From: Pseudomonadota bacterium
Lineage (GTDB): Bacteria > Pseudomonadota > Alphaproteobacteria > Rhodobacterales > Rhodobacteraceae
Assembly: GCA_018240425.1 (NCBI GenBank)
Contig: JAFEFU010000035.1
Coordinates: 1-56,775 of the forward strand
Length of the DNA stretch: 56,775 nt
Direction: 5' to 3'
Of the stretch, positions 41,613 to 51,524 are shown piece by piece (positions within the stretch are counted from its first letter, which is position 1; each line of letters starts with the position of its first letter). The position numbers were made by a program, and so were the translations under genes. The notes under the pieces were generated by a model. It did no database searches. It was not told the origin of the DNA and worked only from the letters and a program-made list of their open reading frames with translations.

Positions 41613-42509
41613 TCAGTCGGTCGAGGTACCGAGCGCCAGCGTATGGGCACGCAGCCAGGCGAGGAAGCCGCGGGGGTTGCCCTGCCATTCCTTCAGCACC
41701 GAGGCCGGGATCGGCGCGCCGATGTGGGGGCGCTGCGGCCGGAACAGCGCGCGGCGGATCTCGTGCAGGAGAAGCCCCTGGCGCAGCGTGGCCGAAAGGC
41801 GGTTGGCGATCTGGTAGGCGCGGGAATTCTGGCCGGTGAAGTGCATGGGCAGGATGGTCGCGCCGCTCTGATGGATCATCTTGTGGGTGAAGAGGTTCCA
41901 TTCGCCCTCGACCGCCGGTCCGAACCAGCCGTCCGAACAGGCGACCCGGCCCGCGGGGAACAGGATGATCGCCCCGCCCCGCCTGAGGTGGGTCATGGTG
42001 TCGGCGCGCATCTTCAGGCCCAGCTCGCGCGAATTCTCCTCGTGCGGAAAGGGCACGGGGATCATGAATTCCTCGATCTCGGGGATGCCGGTCAGGAGCG
42101 AGCGGGTGAGGATCTTGAAGTCGGAGCGGACGCGGCAGACGATCTCGGCCATGACCATGCCGTCAACCAGCCCGTGCGGATGGTTGGCGACGATCACCAG
42201 CGGGCCGGCGGCCGGGATCAGGGCGACCTCGTCAGGCGGGGTCTGGATGTCGATCCCCATCTGGCGGATCGCCTTGGGCCAGAAGGGGGCGCCGAAGGGG
42301 GCGCCGGTGCGCTCGAACTGGCGGATCAGGAGCAAGAGCGTCAGCTTGCCGGTCAGCCATTCGATGGTGCGGATTGCGCCCGCCTTGAACGGGTTGGTGA
42401 AGGTGCCGGCATAGGACAGGCGGCGCATCTCGTAGGGGTGATCGGCGGCGTCGGCCAGGGGGGGGCTGTCCGGTCGAGGATCGGCCTTTTTGGCGGCGGG
42501 GTGGATCAA
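41613..42509 (-). CDS. Lysophospholipid acyltransferase family protein
   Basis: This protein of up to 298 residues has the PlsC-like acyltransferase motifs: NHPHGLVDGM near residue 108 (His/Asp pair with the five-residue spacing common in this subgroup), FPAGRVACSDGWFG (EGTRS-type block) and ILPMHFTGQNS. It should acylate a lyso-lipid or ornithine-type lipid at the membrane. The start is uncertain: TTG at 42509 overlaps the HPr stop as TTGA, and the next ATG is at 42428. The tight overlap ties it to the regulatory PTS operon. Confidence 0.83.
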   Translation of the reverse strand: MIHPAAKKADPRPDSPPLADAADHPYEMRRLSYAGTFTNPFKAGAIRTIEWLTGKLTLLLLIRQFERTGAPFGAPFWPKAIRQMGIDIQTPPDEVALIPAAGPLVIVANHPHGLVDGMVMAEIVCRVRSDFKILTRSLLTGIPEIEEFMIPVPFPHEENSRELGLKMRADTMTHLRRGGAIILFPAGRVACSDGWFGPAVEGEWNLFTHKMIHQSGATILPMHFTGQNSRAYQIANRLSATLRQGLLLHEIRRALFRPQRPHIGAPIPASVLKEWQGNPRGFLAWLRAHTLALGTSTD

Positions 42510-42775
42510 CTGTCTTCGCCGAACCTGTTGCCGACCAGCGCCTTCAGTGCGTCGGCAAGCTCTTGCGCCTGCGGCCCCGCGGTGCTGACCGCGATCCTGG
42601 TCCCACGCGAGGCGGCCAGCATCAGAAGCCCCATGATCGAATCGCCCGAGACGCTCATCCCGTCCTTCTCGACCGTGGCCGAGGCGTCGTGGGCCTCGAC
42701 CACCTCGACGAACTTGGCCGAGGCGCGCGCGTGCAGGCCCTTGACGTTGATGATATCGAGAACCATTGCGGTCAT
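42506..42775 (-). CDS. ptsH: HPr phosphocarrier protein
   Basis: This 89-residue protein has the HPr pattern with H15 in VKGLHARASAK, the phosphoenolpyruvate-dependent phosphorylation site, and S46 in SGDSIMGL, the site used by HPr kinase. Both sit at canonical numbers. No sugar-transporting EIIB/EIIC is present, so it probably serves a regulatory phosphorelay instead of sugar uptake. Enzyme I must be encoded elsewhere. ATG at 42775 overlaps the EIIA stop (ATGA), and the kinase gene lies in the same operon. Confidence 0.95.
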   Translation of the reverse strand: MTAMVLDIINVKGLHARASAKFVEVVEAHDASATVEKDGMSVSGDSIMGLLMLAASRGTRIAVSTAGPQAQELADALKALVGNRFGEDS

Positions 42776-43173
42776 TGGCTGCCCTGTCCCGAACCGACGT
42801 AACTGTTGATGTACTTGCGCCCGGCCTCGAGCGCCGAGGCGACGGCCTCGCGCACGGGCAGATGGCGCGACTTCGCCAGCTTGATCAGCATGGGCAGGTT
42901 GGCGCCGTAGATGATCTGCCGGTCGTCGTTGACGCAGGCCTTGAGCGACAGGTTCGAGGGCGAGCCGCCGAACATGTCGGTGACCACCACCACCCCGTCG
43001 CCCGTGTCCACCGTGTCGGCGGCCGACAGGATTTCGTCCTGCTTGGCGGCGCGGTCGTGGTCCTCCTCGATCGAGATGGCCTGGATGCCCGTCTGCTTGC
43101 CCACGACATGCTCGACCGCCGAGAGATATTCCCTCGCCAGCCCGCCATGCGCGACGATCACGATTCCGATCAA
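42772..43173 (-). CDS. PTS EIIA domain, mannose/fructose type
   Basis: This 133-residue protein starts [13 protein letters not shown], with H9 as the phosphorylated histidine, and includes [14 protein letters not shown], typical of the EIIA-Man family. It takes phosphate from HPr. With no EIIB/C partners here it is most likely a regulatory output protein. It overlaps rapZ upstream by four bases and ptsH downstream by four bases. Confidence 0.93.
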   Translation of the reverse strand: MIGIVIVAHGGLAREYLSAVEHVVGKQTGIQAISIEEDHDRAAKQDEILSAADTVDTGDGVVVVTDMFGGSPSNLSLKACVNDDRQIIYGANLPMLIKLAKSRHLPVREAVASALEAGRKYINSYVGSGQGSQ

Positions 43174-44096
43174 GCCTCGTCACCCTGCGCGTTTCTGGAT
43201 GCCCCAACCATGCGCCGTTCCAGTTCCCGATGCCTTATAGACACCTGCCAGCCGTCTGCTGCAAGCGCCTTGGCCATAGATTCCGCCACCACGACCGACC
43301 GATGCTGCCCGCCGGTGCAGCCGAATCCGATGGCGACGTGGCTCTTGCCCTCATCGACCTGTGCTGGCAACAGGAAAAGCAGAAGATCGCGGACCTTTTC
43401 CAGAAACGCGGCGTAACGAGGATCGGATTCGACATGGGCGGCCACGGCCGGGCTGTGGCCGTCGAGGTCGCGCAGGCCGGGGTTCCAGTAGGGATTGGCC
43501 AGGAAGCGGCAATCGAACATCAGGTCCAGCCCGCGCGGGACGCCGCGCTTGTAGGAAAAGGAGTGAACCGACACCGCGAGCCGGTCGGTCTCGCCCGCCT
43601 CGGTCCAGCGGGCGATCTCGGCCTTCAGGTCGTGGGGCGAGAGGTCGGTCGTGTCGATCAGCACGTCGGCCCGCGCCCGGATCGGGGCCAGAAGGTCGAT
43701 CTCGCCCTCGACCGCGTCCTCGGGGGTGGCGGCGGTGACGAAGGGATGGCGGCGGCGGGTCTCGCCATAGCGGCGCAGAAGCTCGGCCAGCTGGCAATCG
43801 AGAAACAGCACCTCGGCCTCGACATCGGGGCGGCGGGTCAGGCCGTCGATCAGCTCGATCAGGCCGGCCACCGAGAAGTCGCGGTTGCGCACATCGATGC
43901 CGAGCGCCACCCGCCGGCCGATGGGCGGGCCGTCGAACAGCCGCGGCACCAGGCTCAGCGGCAGGTTGTCGATCGGCTCGTGCCCCAGGTCCTCGAGCGC
44001 GCGGATCGCGGTCGCCCGCCCGGCGCCCGAGGGGCCGGTGACGAGGATGATGCGGTGGGCGGCGCCGGTGCCCTTGTGGTGCGGTTCGGACGGCAT
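43170..44096 (-). CDS. rapZ: RapZ-like nucleotide-binding adapter protein
   Basis: This 308-residue protein matches RapZ/YvcJ over its full length, with [24 protein letters not shown], the [10 protein letters not shown] region, and [24 protein letters not shown] through [14 protein letters not shown]. In E. coli RapZ controls GlmS synthesis through small RNA decay. The P-loop reads [10 protein letters not shown] (residues 21-30), with Arg27 and Ala28 where most homologues have Lys-Ser, which should weaken nucleotide hydrolysis. It sits in the PTS/HPr kinase operon. Confidence 0.92.
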   Translation of the reverse strand: MPSEPHHKGTGAAHRIILVTGPSGAGRATAIRALEDLGHEPIDNLPLSLVPRLFDGPPIGRRVALGIDVRNRDFSVAGLIELIDGLTRRPDVEAEVLFLDCQLAELLRRYGETRRRHPFVTAATPEDAVEGEIDLLAPIRARADVLIDTTDLSPHDLKAEIARWTEAGETDRLAVSVHSFSYKRGVPRGLDLMFDCRFLANPYWNPGLRDLDGHSPAVAAHVESDPRYAAFLEKVRDLLLFLLPAQVDEGKSHVAIGFGCTGGQHRSVVVAESMAKALAADGWQVSIRHRELERRMVGASRNAQGDEA

Positions 44097-44115
44097 GGAT
44101 CGTCTTGGTCCTGTG

Positions 44116-44562
44116 TCAGGCGATCCGCCCGCCCCGCAGGCACAGGAGGATGGCCGCCGGAAAATGTGCGCTGTCCACCCGGTGAAGACAAGGGATGGTC
44201 ACACCGAAATGCTCGGCCGTCCGCACTGGCGGCAGGCGCGCGGTCTCGGGATGCGTCAGATCGACGGCAAGGACCACCCTTGCGCCCGCAAGGTGGGGCG
44301 CGGCCAGAAGCCCCACGCCCCGCGCCTCGATCCGGCCGGCGAGGGGCGGGGGCGGCTCGGCCCACAAAAGATCGCCCCGCCGCGACAGAAGCGTCTGGTC
44401 GTCGCTGACCAGGGTGGCACCCGCCGCCATCAGTTGCAGGGCAAGCGCCGACTTGCCCGACCCCGACGGGCCGAGGATCAGGGCCGCCCGCCCGTCGGCA
44501 GCGACAGTCGATGCATGGATCAGGGCTGCACCGTGGGCCGGAAGCGAGGGTGCGGTGCTCAC
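44116..44562 (-). CDS. hprK: HPr kinase/phosphorylase, short alphaproteobacterial form
   Basis: This 148-residue protein is the C-terminal catalytic part of HprK only: Walker A GPSGSGKS at residues 31-38, [10 protein letters not shown] and [10 protein letters not shown]. It lacks the N-terminal domain of Gram-positive enzymes, as is usual in alphaproteobacteria. It phosphorylates HPr at Ser46. The start is GTG at 44562, overlapping the ChvG stop as GTGA. Placed between a two-component sensor and RapZ/HPr, it links envelope sensing to the PTS relay. Confidence 0.92.
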   Translation of the reverse strand: MSTAPSLPAHGAALIHASTVAADGRAALILGPSGSGKSALALQLMAAGATLVSDDQTLLSRRGDLLWAEPPPPLAGRIEARGVGLLAAPHLAGARVVLAVDLTHPETARLPPVRTAEHFGVTIPCLHRVDSAHFPAAILLCLRGGRIA

Positions 44563-46280
44563 ACCGGCAGGCCGACGACGAAACGCGCGCCCAGGGGTTC
44601 GGAGGTGACATCCGCGTCGGTCGGGCGGATGTTCTCGGCCCATATGACGCCGCCATGCGCCTCGACGATCTGCTTGGAGATCGCCAGCCCGAGGCCGGAA
44701 TGTTCGCCGAACTGGCCGGGCGGGCGTTCCGAATAGAACCGCTTGAAGATCTTGGTCAGCGCCTGGTCGGGGATGCCCGGCCCGGTGTCCTCGACCACCA
44801 CCAGCACCCGGCTTTCGCGCTTGCGCGCCCAGACCCGCACCGCGTCGCCCTCGTTGCAGAACGAGATGGCATTGGTGATGAGGTTGACGAACACCTGCGC
44901 CAGCCGCGCCTCGAGCCCCTGGATGACGATCGGGTCCGGTGGCAGGTCCGAGATGAACTCGACCCCCTTGTGCCGCGCTTCCTGGCCCAGATATTCTGCC
45001 AGATTGCCCAGCATCTTCAGCAGGTTGAAACTTTCTTCCTCTTCCTTGACCAGTTCGCTGTCCAGCCGCGAGGCATTCGAGATGTCGCTGACAAGGCGGT
45101 CCAGCCGGCGCACGTCATGGTCGATCACGTCAAGAAGCTTGTCGCGCTGGTCCTCGCGCTTGGCGACGCGCAGGGTTCCGACGGCCGAGCGCAGCGAGGC
45201 GAGCGGGTTCTTGATCTCGTGCGCGACATCGGCGGCGAACTGCTCGTTCGACTCGATGCGCTCGTAAAGTGCGGCGACCATTCCGCGCATGGCGCCCGAC
45301 AGGCGGCCGATCTCGTCGGGGCGCGCGGTCAGGTCGGGGATACGCACCCGCGAGGGCGACATCTTGCGGGCGTTCTTGTCGCGGCCAAGCTCGGCCGCGG
45401 CGGCCAGGTCGGACAGCGGATTGGCGATGGTCGAGGCGAGGACCAGGCTGAGGCCGATCGAGACGATGATCGCCACCACGAACATCTGCAGGACCTGCTC
45501 GCGCTCGACCCGCACCAGCTGGTTGATCTCGCCGGCGAACGAGGTGACGGCGGCCACCGCCACCACCTTGCCGCCCTGCCGGATCGGCGCGGCGACGGTG
45601 AACGTGGCCTCGCCCCTGCCGTCGTGGCCGGTGCGCACCTGCGTCGTGCCGCCAAGCGCCCCGGGGATCAGGTCCTTGGCCATTTCCTCGGGCTTGAGGG
45701 TGACGTCGGGGCGGTTCACCGGGGCGAGGACCGCGGCGATGCCCTCCCACACCGAATTGAGAAGATCGGTGATGATGGTCGAGCGACCGTCGCGGCGCAG
45801 CCCGGCCGTGACATCGTTCGGCGGACGCTCCAGCCCGACGGTCGAGGTCAGGAGCCGCCCACCCCGGTCGAAGACGAAAAGTTCCACCCCTTCGGGCAGG
45901 GCAAGGCCGGCGGTCGTGGCGCGCAGGTCCACGGCATCGGGGCCGGCCTGGGCAGGTTGGGCGCCAAGCCTGGCCTCGAACACGGCCGCGATCAGCTGGG
46001 CCTCGCTCACCAGCCCGCCCTCGCGCTGGAGAACCAGGCTGTCGCGGAAGGGATTGAGGTAGAGCACCCCGGCCACCAGGACGATCATCGCCATCAGGTT
46101 GAAGGTGATGATCTTCCGCGCCAGCGGCGAGCGGTTGAGCGAGATGAACCCCCGCCGCTCGCGCCCGGCCCGCAGCTCGGAATCGACGACCCCTTCGGGT
46201 GCGACCCAGTCTTCGCCCAGGACGACGTCAGCCTTTTCCGCAGGTTTGCCGCGCAAGATCATCCCCGGGACGAGGTTCAT
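44559..46280 (-). CDS. chvG: Sensor histidine kinase ChvG
   Basis: This 573-residue membrane kinase has a cytoplasmic N-terminus, a first helix near residues 57-75, a periplasmic sensor domain of about 190 residues, a second helix near 270-290, HAMP, a dimerisation domain with the phospho-accepting His in [11 protein letters not shown], and a HATPase domain ([30 protein letters not shown]). It matches ChvG/ExoS, which senses acid and envelope stress and controls exopolysaccharide, motility and metabolism. The start overlaps the chvI stop as ATGA. Confidence 0.94.
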   Translation of the reverse strand: MNLVPGMILRGKPAEKADVVLGEDWVAPEGVVDSELRAGRERRGFISLNRSPLARKIITFNLMAMIVLVAGVLYLNPFRDSLVLQREGGLVSEAQLIAAVFEARLGAQPAQAGPDAVDLRATTAGLALPEGVELFVFDRGGRLLTSTVGLERPPNDVTAGLRRDGRSTIITDLLNSVWEGIAAVLAPVNRPDVTLKPEEMAKDLIPGALGGTTQVRTGHDGRGEATFTVAAPIRQGGKVVAVAAVTSFAGEINQLVRVEREQVLQMFVVAIIVSIGLSLVLASTIANPLSDLAAAAELGRDKNARKMSPSRVRIPDLTARPDEIGRLSGAMRGMVAALYERIESNEQFAADVAHEIKNPLASLRSAVGTLRVAKREDQRDKLLDVIDHDVRRLDRLVSDISNASRLDSELVKEEEESFNLLKMLGNLAEYLGQEARHKGVEFISDLPPDPIVIQGLEARLAQVFVNLITNAISFCNEGDAVRVWARKRESRVLVVVEDTGPGIPDQALTKIFKRFYSERPPGQFGEHSGLGLAISKQIVEAHGGVIWAENIRPTDADVTSEPLGARFVVGLPV

Positions 46281-46978
46281 TCCTCGTTGTATCTGTAACC
46301 GATACCATAAAGGGTTTCGATCGCGGTAAAATCGTCATCCACCATCCGCATCTTCTTGCGCAGCCGCTTGATGTGGCTGTCGATGGTGCGGTCGTCGACA
46401 TAGACCTGATCGTCATAGGCCACGTCCATCAGTTGATCGCGGCTTTTCACGAAACCCGGCCGCTGGGCCAGGGCCTGCAACAGCAGGAATTCGGTCACGG
46501 TCAGCGCGACGTCGCGGCCCTTCCAGCTGACCGAATGGCGCAAGGGGTCCATCGTCAGATGGCCGCGCGTCATGATCTTGGTCTCCTCGGTCGTCGCCAC
46601 TTCGCCGGTGGCGATCGCGTCCTGCCTGCGCAGGAGCGCGCGGATGCGCTCGACCAGAAGGCGCTGGCTGAAGGGCTTCTTCACATAGTCGTCGGCGCCC
46701 ATGCGCAGGCCCAGAACCTCGTCGATCTCGTCGTCCTTCGAGGTCAGGAAGATCACCGGCATCGAGGTTTTCTGACGCAGCCGCTGCAACAGGTCCATCC
46801 CGTCCATGCGCGGCATCTTGATGTCGAGCACCGCCATGTCGGGCATGCGCTTGTTGAAGGCATCCAGTGCCGACTGCCCGTCGTTGTAGGTCTCGACCTC
46901 GAACCCTTCCGCCTCGAGGGTCATGGAAACGGACGTCAGGATGTTCCTGTCGTCGTCAACCAGCGCGATGCGCGACAT
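46277..46978 (-). CDS. chvI: Response regulator ChvI
   Basis: This 233-residue protein has a receiver domain with acidic pocket DDD at 8-10, phospho-acceptor D52 in [11 protein letters not shown] and the conserved Lys in YVKKPFS. It is followed by an OmpR/PhoB-type winged helix ([45 protein letters not shown]). I start at the ATG at 46978 ([10 protein letters not shown]); the longer frame to 47101 has no domain content. It is the first gene of the operon running through chvG, hprK, rapZ, EIIA and ptsH. Confidence 0.95.
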   Translation of the reverse strand: MSRIALVDDDRNILTSVSMTLEAEGFEVETYNDGQSALDAFNKRMPDMAVLDIKMPRMDGMDLLQRLRQKTSMPVIFLTSKDDEIDEVLGLRMGADDYVKKPFSQRLLVERIRALLRRQDAIATGEVATTEETKIMTRGHLTMDPLRHSVSWKGRDVALTVTEFLLLQALAQRPGFVKSRDQLMDVAYDDQVYVDDRTIDSHIKRLRKKMRMVDDDFTAIETLYGIGYRYNEE

Positions 46979-47336
46979 CTTCGCTTCCCATCCTGCTCTG
47001 CCCCATTTTCCGGGCAGTTTCGATATTTTGTTGCGCGGAATCAACCGCGAAGTGCGAATCGGTGCGGCCGCGGACGGCGCGCGCGCCGGAAATTTCCCCA
47101 AGCTGGCCGATTTGTCGCAGTTTGTTGCGCTTTGTTTCCAACCGTGAGCGGCTTTACCCTCTGATTGCGCTAAACTGCCGGTGGTGGCGCTAACGGCATG
47201 AAACCCTTCTGGTTCAATGTGATAGCCTCATGTATAGCGCCTTGGTGGCCCCGTTCGGGCCGCATGTCCCCTTGGCCCGGGACCGGGAAGGAACTGAAAC
47301 CCTATTGTGCCGCGTTGCGGCAACGGGAGCTTGCAC
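46979..47336. promoter_or_regulatory. Long divergent regulatory region chvI / pckA
   Basis: These 358 bases contain no convincing gene. They hold two copies of TTTGTTGCGC (about 47026-47035 and 47118-47127), AT-rich patches near 47019-47031, and a short hairpin GGCCC-CGTTC-GGGCC at 47247-47261 in the pckA leader. Another small stem, CGTTG-CGG-CAACG, lies at 47313-47325. The repeated TTTGTTGCGC could be a binding site shared by both promoters. Candidate regulators include ChvI itself, but no known consensus was matched. Confidence 0.45.
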
Positions 47337-48935
47337 ATGAACATCGGACGCGTGAACCCCGCAAATCCCGTCGAGGAACAGGGCATTCAGGGGCTTGGGC
47401 GGGTCTATTACAATCTGCAGGAACCGGCGCTGGTCCACGAGGCGCTGGTGCGCGGCGAGGGCACCCTGGGAAAGGGCGGCGCCTTCCTGGTGACGACGGG
47501 CCGGCACACCGGCCGTTCGCCCAAGGACAAGTTCGTGGTGCGCACCCCCTCGGTCGAGGACACGATCTGGTGGGAGAACAACGCGCCGATGGCGCCCGAG
47601 GCGTTCGAGCGGCTCTATCAGGACATGCTGGCCCACATGAAGGGCCGTGACTATTTCGTGCAGGATCTGTTCGGCGGCGCCGATCCCGAGCACCGGCTGG
47701 ACGTGCGGGTGGTGACCGAACTGGCCTGGCATGGCCTCTTCATCCGCCACCTGCTGCGCCGCCCGACGGCGGCCGAGCTGGACGAATTCGCCCCCGAGTT
47801 CACGATCATCAACTGCCCGTCGTTCAAGGCCGACCCTGCCCGTCACGGCTGCCGGTCGGAAACCGTGATCGCGCTGAACTTCGACAGGAAGCTGATCCTG
47901 ATCGCCAACACCGCCTATGCGGGCGAGAACAAGAAATCGGTCTTCACGCTTCTGAACTACATCCTGCCCGGAAAGGGCGTGATGGCGATGCACTGCTCGT
48001 CCAACCACGCGATCGGCAACCCCGAGGACACGGCGGTCTTCTTCGGCCTGTCGGGCACCGGCAAGACGACCCTGTCGGCCGATCCCTCGCGCACGCTGAT
48101 CGGCGACGACGAGCATGGCTGGTCGGACAAGGGCACCTTCAACTTCGAAGGCGGCTGCTATGCCAAGACCATCCACCTGTCGCGCGAGGCCGAACCCGAG
48201 ATTCACGCGACCACCGAGAAGTTCGCCACCGTGGTCGAGAACATGGTCTTCGATCCCGAGACGCTCGAACTGGATTTCGCCGACAATTCGATCACCGACA
48301 ACATGCGCTGCGCCTATCCGCTGGACTATATCTCCAACGCGTCGGCCACCTCCCTTGGCGGTCATCCGAAGAACGTGATCATGCTGACCTGCGACGCCTA
48401 TGGCGTCCTGCCGCCGATCGCGCGGCTGACGCCCGCGCAGGCGATGTATCACTTCCTGTCGGGCTTCACCTCGAAGACGCCCGGCACCGAGGTCGGCGTG
48501 GTCGAGCCGATCCCGACCTTCTCGACCTGCTTCGGCGCGCCCTTCATGCCGCGCCGCCCCGAGGTTTACGGCAAGCTGTTGCAGGAAAAGATCAACCGGC
48601 ACGGTGCGACATGCTGGCTGGTCAACACCGGCTGGACCGGCGGCGCCTACGGAACTGGCCGGCGGATGCCGATCAAGGCGACGCGGGCGCTGCTGACCGC
48701 GGCGCTCGACGGATCGCTGAACGCGGCCCGCTTCCGCAAGGATCCGTATTTCGGCTTCGAGGTGCCGGTCGCCGTGCCGGGCGTTGACGAGGCGCTGCTC
48801 GATCCGCGCCGGACCTGGGCCGACAAGGATGCCTATGACGCGCAGGCCAAGAAGCTGGTGGCGATGTTTGCCGACAACTTCGCCCAGTATGTCCCGCACA
48901 TCGACGCCGACGTGAAGGCCGCAGCGATCGGCTGA
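47337..48935 (+). CDS. pckA: Phosphoenolpyruvate carboxykinase (ATP)
   Basis: This 532-residue enzyme converts oxaloacetate and ATP to phosphoenolpyruvate and CO2, the entry step of gluconeogenesis. It has [13 protein letters not shown], the kinase-1a P-loop [13 protein letters not shown], metal-binding IGDDEHGW, and the [10 protein letters not shown] / [12 protein letters not shown] adenine region. The ATG at 47337 follows CAACGGGAGC. The linkage of pckA with divergent chvI-chvG is known in rhizobia and relatives, where ChvGI influences it. Confidence 0.97.
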   Translation: MNIGRVNPANPVEEQGIQGLGRVYYNLQEPALVHEALVRGEGTLGKGGAFLVTTGRHTGRSPKDKFVVRTPSVEDTIWWENNAPMAPEAFERLYQDMLAHMKGRDYFVQDLFGGADPEHRLDVRVVTELAWHGLFIRHLLRRPTAAELDEFAPEFTIINCPSFKADPARHGCRSETVIALNFDRKLILIANTAYAGENKKSVFTLLNYILPGKGVMAMHCSSNHAIGNPEDTAVFFGLSGTGKTTLSADPSRTLIGDDEHGWSDKGTFNFEGGCYAKTIHLSREAEPEIHATTEKFATVVENMVFDPETLELDFADNSITDNMRCAYPLDYISNASATSLGGHPKNVIMLTCDAYGVLPPIARLTPAQAMYHFLSGFTSKTPGTEVGVVEPIPTFSTCFGAPFMPRRPEVYGKLLQEKINRHGATCWLVNTGWTGGAYGTGRRMPIKATRALLTAALDGSLNAARFRKDPYFGFEVPVAVPGVDEALLDPRRTWADKDAYDAQAKKLVAMFADNFAQYVPHIDADVKAAAIG

Positions 48936-48949
48936 TCCGCCGCGCCGAA

Positions 48950-49012
48950 GCCGGGGGCTTCGCGCCCCCGGACCCCCGTGGAGTATTTGGACAAGGGAAA
49001 GAACCGCCCGCG
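48950..49012 (+). repeat. REP-like GC-rich repeat, copy 6
   Basis: GCCGGGGGC-TTC-GCGCCCCCGG forms a tight hairpin and is followed by ACCCCCGTGGAGTATTTGGA and CAAGGGAAAG. This is the clearest single copy of the family in the window. It lies 15 bases after pckA and may terminate it. Confidence 0.8.
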
Positions 49013-49074
49013 GCCCCTGGAGGACGGTTGACCCCGCGCGCCTGCCGCGCAGAATGGCGGCGCGGGAGGGGCAG

Positions 49075-50178
49075 ATGCTGGCGCCGGAAAGCGAAGAGGA
49101 ACTGGCCGGCCTGATCGCCGGCGCCGCCGGGCCGCTGGCGGTGCGGGGTGGCGGAACCCGTGGCGCCGAGCCCGAAGGTGCGCCACTGACCACGGCCCGG
49201 CTGCGCGGCATCACGCTTTACGAACCCGAGGCCCTGACCCTGGTTGCACGGGCGGGAACCCCCTTGGACGAGATCGAGGCGGCGCTGGCTGCCAACCGCC
49301 AGCGTCTGGCGTTCGAACCCGCCGACTGGCGCGGGTTGCTGGGCACGGTCGGCGCGCCGACCATCGGCGGCACCGTGGCCGCCAATATCTCGGGTCCGCG
49401 GCGGGTGGGGGCCGGCGCGGCGCGCGATGCCTGTCTGGGCGTGCGCTTTGTCGATGGAACCGGCGCGGTGATCCGCAACGGCGGGCGGGTGATGAAGAAC
49501 GTGACCGGCTATGATCTGGTCAGGCTGATGGCCGGCAGCTGGGGTACGCTGGGTGTGCTGAGCGAGGTGGCGCTGAAGGTCATGCCCGCCCCCGAGGCAG
49601 AGGTGACGCTTACCCTGCCGGGGCTGGAGCCGGCCAGGGCGGTCGCGGCGATGGCGGCGGCGCTCGGTTCGCCCTACGCGGCCAGCGGCGCGGCGCGGTT
49701 GCCCGATGGAAGGGTGCTGATCCGTCTGGAGGGCATCGCCGGCCTGGTCATCGAGCGCGCCGGCCGGATGGCGGCGCATCTGCGCGACTTCGGTGCGGCC
49801 GCGACCGTGGCGGATGCGGCGTCGGCAGCGATGTGGCGCGGGGTGCGTGATGTGGCGCCGTTTCACGGGCGGCCCGGTGATGTCTGGCGGTTCAGCCTGC
49901 GCCCCTCGGCGGCGGCCGGGGTTGCGGCGCGCCTCGGGGGCGAGGCGCTGCTTGACTGGGGGGGCGGGCTGGTCTGGGCGCTTGTGCCCGAGGGCACCGA
50001 CGCCCGCGCCCGCGCACAGCCCTTTGCCGGCCATGCCAGCCTGATCCGGGCCAAGGCCGGGATCCGCGCCCGCCTGCCGCGCTTTCAGCCCGAGGCGCCG
50101 GCGGTCATGGCGCTGGCCGCCGGCCTGCGGGCCCGCTTCGATCCGCGCGCGATCCTCAATCGGGGGCTGATGGGCTGA
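49075..50178 (+). CDS. glcE: Glycolate oxidase FAD-binding subunit GlcE
   Basis: This 367-residue protein has the FAD_binding_4 (VAO/PCMH) fold: VRGGGTRG, the central TIGGTVAANISGPRR and VIRNGGRVMKNVTGYDLVRL, and SWGTLGVLSEVALKVMP. These match GlcE, a partner of GlcD and GlcF in glycolate oxidase. The ATG at 49075 follows GGGAGGGGCAG. It overlaps nothing upstream: glcD, normally just before it, is absent, and a REP-like repeat sits in that place. One base separates it from glcF. Confidence 0.93.
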   Translation: MLAPESEEELAGLIAGAAGPLAVRGGGTRGAEPEGAPLTTARLRGITLYEPEALTLVARAGTPLDEIEAALAANRQRLAFEPADWRGLLGTVGAPTIGGTVAANISGPRRVGAGAARDACLGVRFVDGTGAVIRNGGRVMKNVTGYDLVRLMAGSWGTLGVLSEVALKVMPAPEAEVTLTLPGLEPARAVAAMAAALGSPYAASGAARLPDGRVLIRLEGIAGLVIERAGRMAAHLRDFGAAATVADAASAAMWRGVRDVAPFHGRPGDVWRFSLRPSAAAGVAARLGGEALLDWGGGLVWALVPEGTDARARAQPFAGHASLIRAKAGIRARLPRFQPEAPAVMALAAGLRARFDPRAILNRGLMG

Positions 50179-50179
50179 G

Positions 50180-51475
50180 ATGCAGACGAACTTCACCCCC
50201 GAGCAACTGACGGACCCGGCCACTGCGCGCGCCAATGCGATCCTGCGTTCCTGCGTCCATTGCGGCTTCTGCAATGCGACCTGCCCGACCTACCAGCTCC
50301 TCGGTGACGAACTGGACGGGCCGCGCGGGCGCATCTACCTCATCAAGGACATGCTGGAGGGCGGGCGGCCCGCCGACGAACGCACCGTGCGCCACATCGA
50401 CCGCTGCCTGTCATGCCTGGCTTGCATGACCACCTGCCCGTCCGGCGTCCATTACATGCACCTGGTCGACCATGCCCGCGCCCATATCGAGGCGACCTGG
50501 CGCCGGCCCCGGTCCGAGCGGCTCTTGCGCGCGATGCTGGCCTGGGTTCTGCCCCATCCCGTCCGCTTCCGGCTGGCGGTCGGGGCGGCGCGCCTGGTCC
50601 GGCCGCTGGCGCGATTCCTGCCCGATGCGCGGCTGCGCGCGATGCTGGCGCTGACGCCCGCGCGTCTTCCTCCGGCCAGCCGCAACGATGCGCCGCAGGT
50701 CTTTCCCGCCCGGGGCGCGCGGCGGATGCGGGTGGCCCTGCTGACTGGCTGCGTCCAGCGGGCGCTGAACACCGACATCAACGATGCGACCATCCGGCTT
50801 CTGACCCGTCTGGGGTGCGAGGTGGTGGTGGCGCGGGGTGCGGGCTGCTGCGGCGCGCTCGACCAACACATGGGGCGGACCGCGCCGGCCCGCCGGCTGG
50901 CCTCAGCCAACATCCGCGCCTGGATGGCGGAACGGCGCGGGGCGGGGCTGGATGCGGTGGTCATCAACACCTCGGGCTGCGGGACGGTGGTGAAGGACTA
51001 TGGCCACATGTTCGCGGACAGCGAGCTTGCGGCGGACGCGGCGGGGATCGCGGCCATCGCCTGTGACGTGACCGAGCTTCTGGCCCGCCTTGCGCCCGAG
51101 GCGCGCGCGCCCGAGCCCCTGCGCGTCGCCTACCATGCCGCCTGTTCGCTTCAGCATGGCCAGCGGGTGCGCGATGCCCCCAAGGCGCTTCTGCGCGCCG
51201 CCGGCTTCACGGTGGCCGAGCCCGCCGACAGCCATCTGTGCTGCGGGTCGGCCGGCACCTACAACCTGCTGCAACCCGATCTCTCGGCCGCCTTGCGCCA
51301 GCGCAAGGCCGCAACGATCGGGGCGCTTTCGCCGGATGTGATCGCCGCAGGCAACCTGGGCTGCATGATCCAGATCGGACAGGCAACCGGCACACCGGTC
51401 GTTCACACCGTCGAGCTGATCGACTGGGCGACCGGCGGCCCGCGCCCCCCGGCCCTGCGCCACCGCAGGCCATAA
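50180..51475 (+). CDS. glcF: Glycolate oxidase iron-sulfur subunit GlcF
   Basis: This 431-residue protein binds two 4Fe-4S clusters through CVHCGFCNATCP and CLSCLACMTTCP near residues 25 and 75. It also has two CCG-type domains (GAGCCGAL; LCCGSAGTYN), as in heterodisulfide-reductase-like subunits. It relays electrons from the flavin subunits of glycolate oxidase to the membrane quinone pool. It lies directly after glcE. Confidence 0.95.
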   Translation: MQTNFTPEQLTDPATARANAILRSCVHCGFCNATCPTYQLLGDELDGPRGRIYLIKDMLEGGRPADERTVRHIDRCLSCLACMTTCPSGVHYMHLVDHARAHIEATWRRPRSERLLRAMLAWVLPHPVRFRLAVGAARLVRPLARFLPDARLRAMLALTPARLPPASRNDAPQVFPARGARRMRVALLTGCVQRALNTDINDATIRLLTRLGCEVVVARGAGCCGALDQHMGRTAPARRLASANIRAWMAERRGAGLDAVVINTSGCGTVVKDYGHMFADSELAADAAGIAAIACDVTELLARLAPEARAPEPLRVAYHAACSLQHGQRVRDAPKALLRAAGFTVAEPADSHLCCGSAGTYNLLQPDLSAALRQRKAATIGALSPDVIAAGNLGCMIQIGQATGTPVVHTVELIDWATGGPRPPALRHRRP

Positions 51476-51524
51476 TCCTGCCGCAAGGGCAGGATATGCC
51501 GGGCCGCGCGTCACGGAGAGGCGG

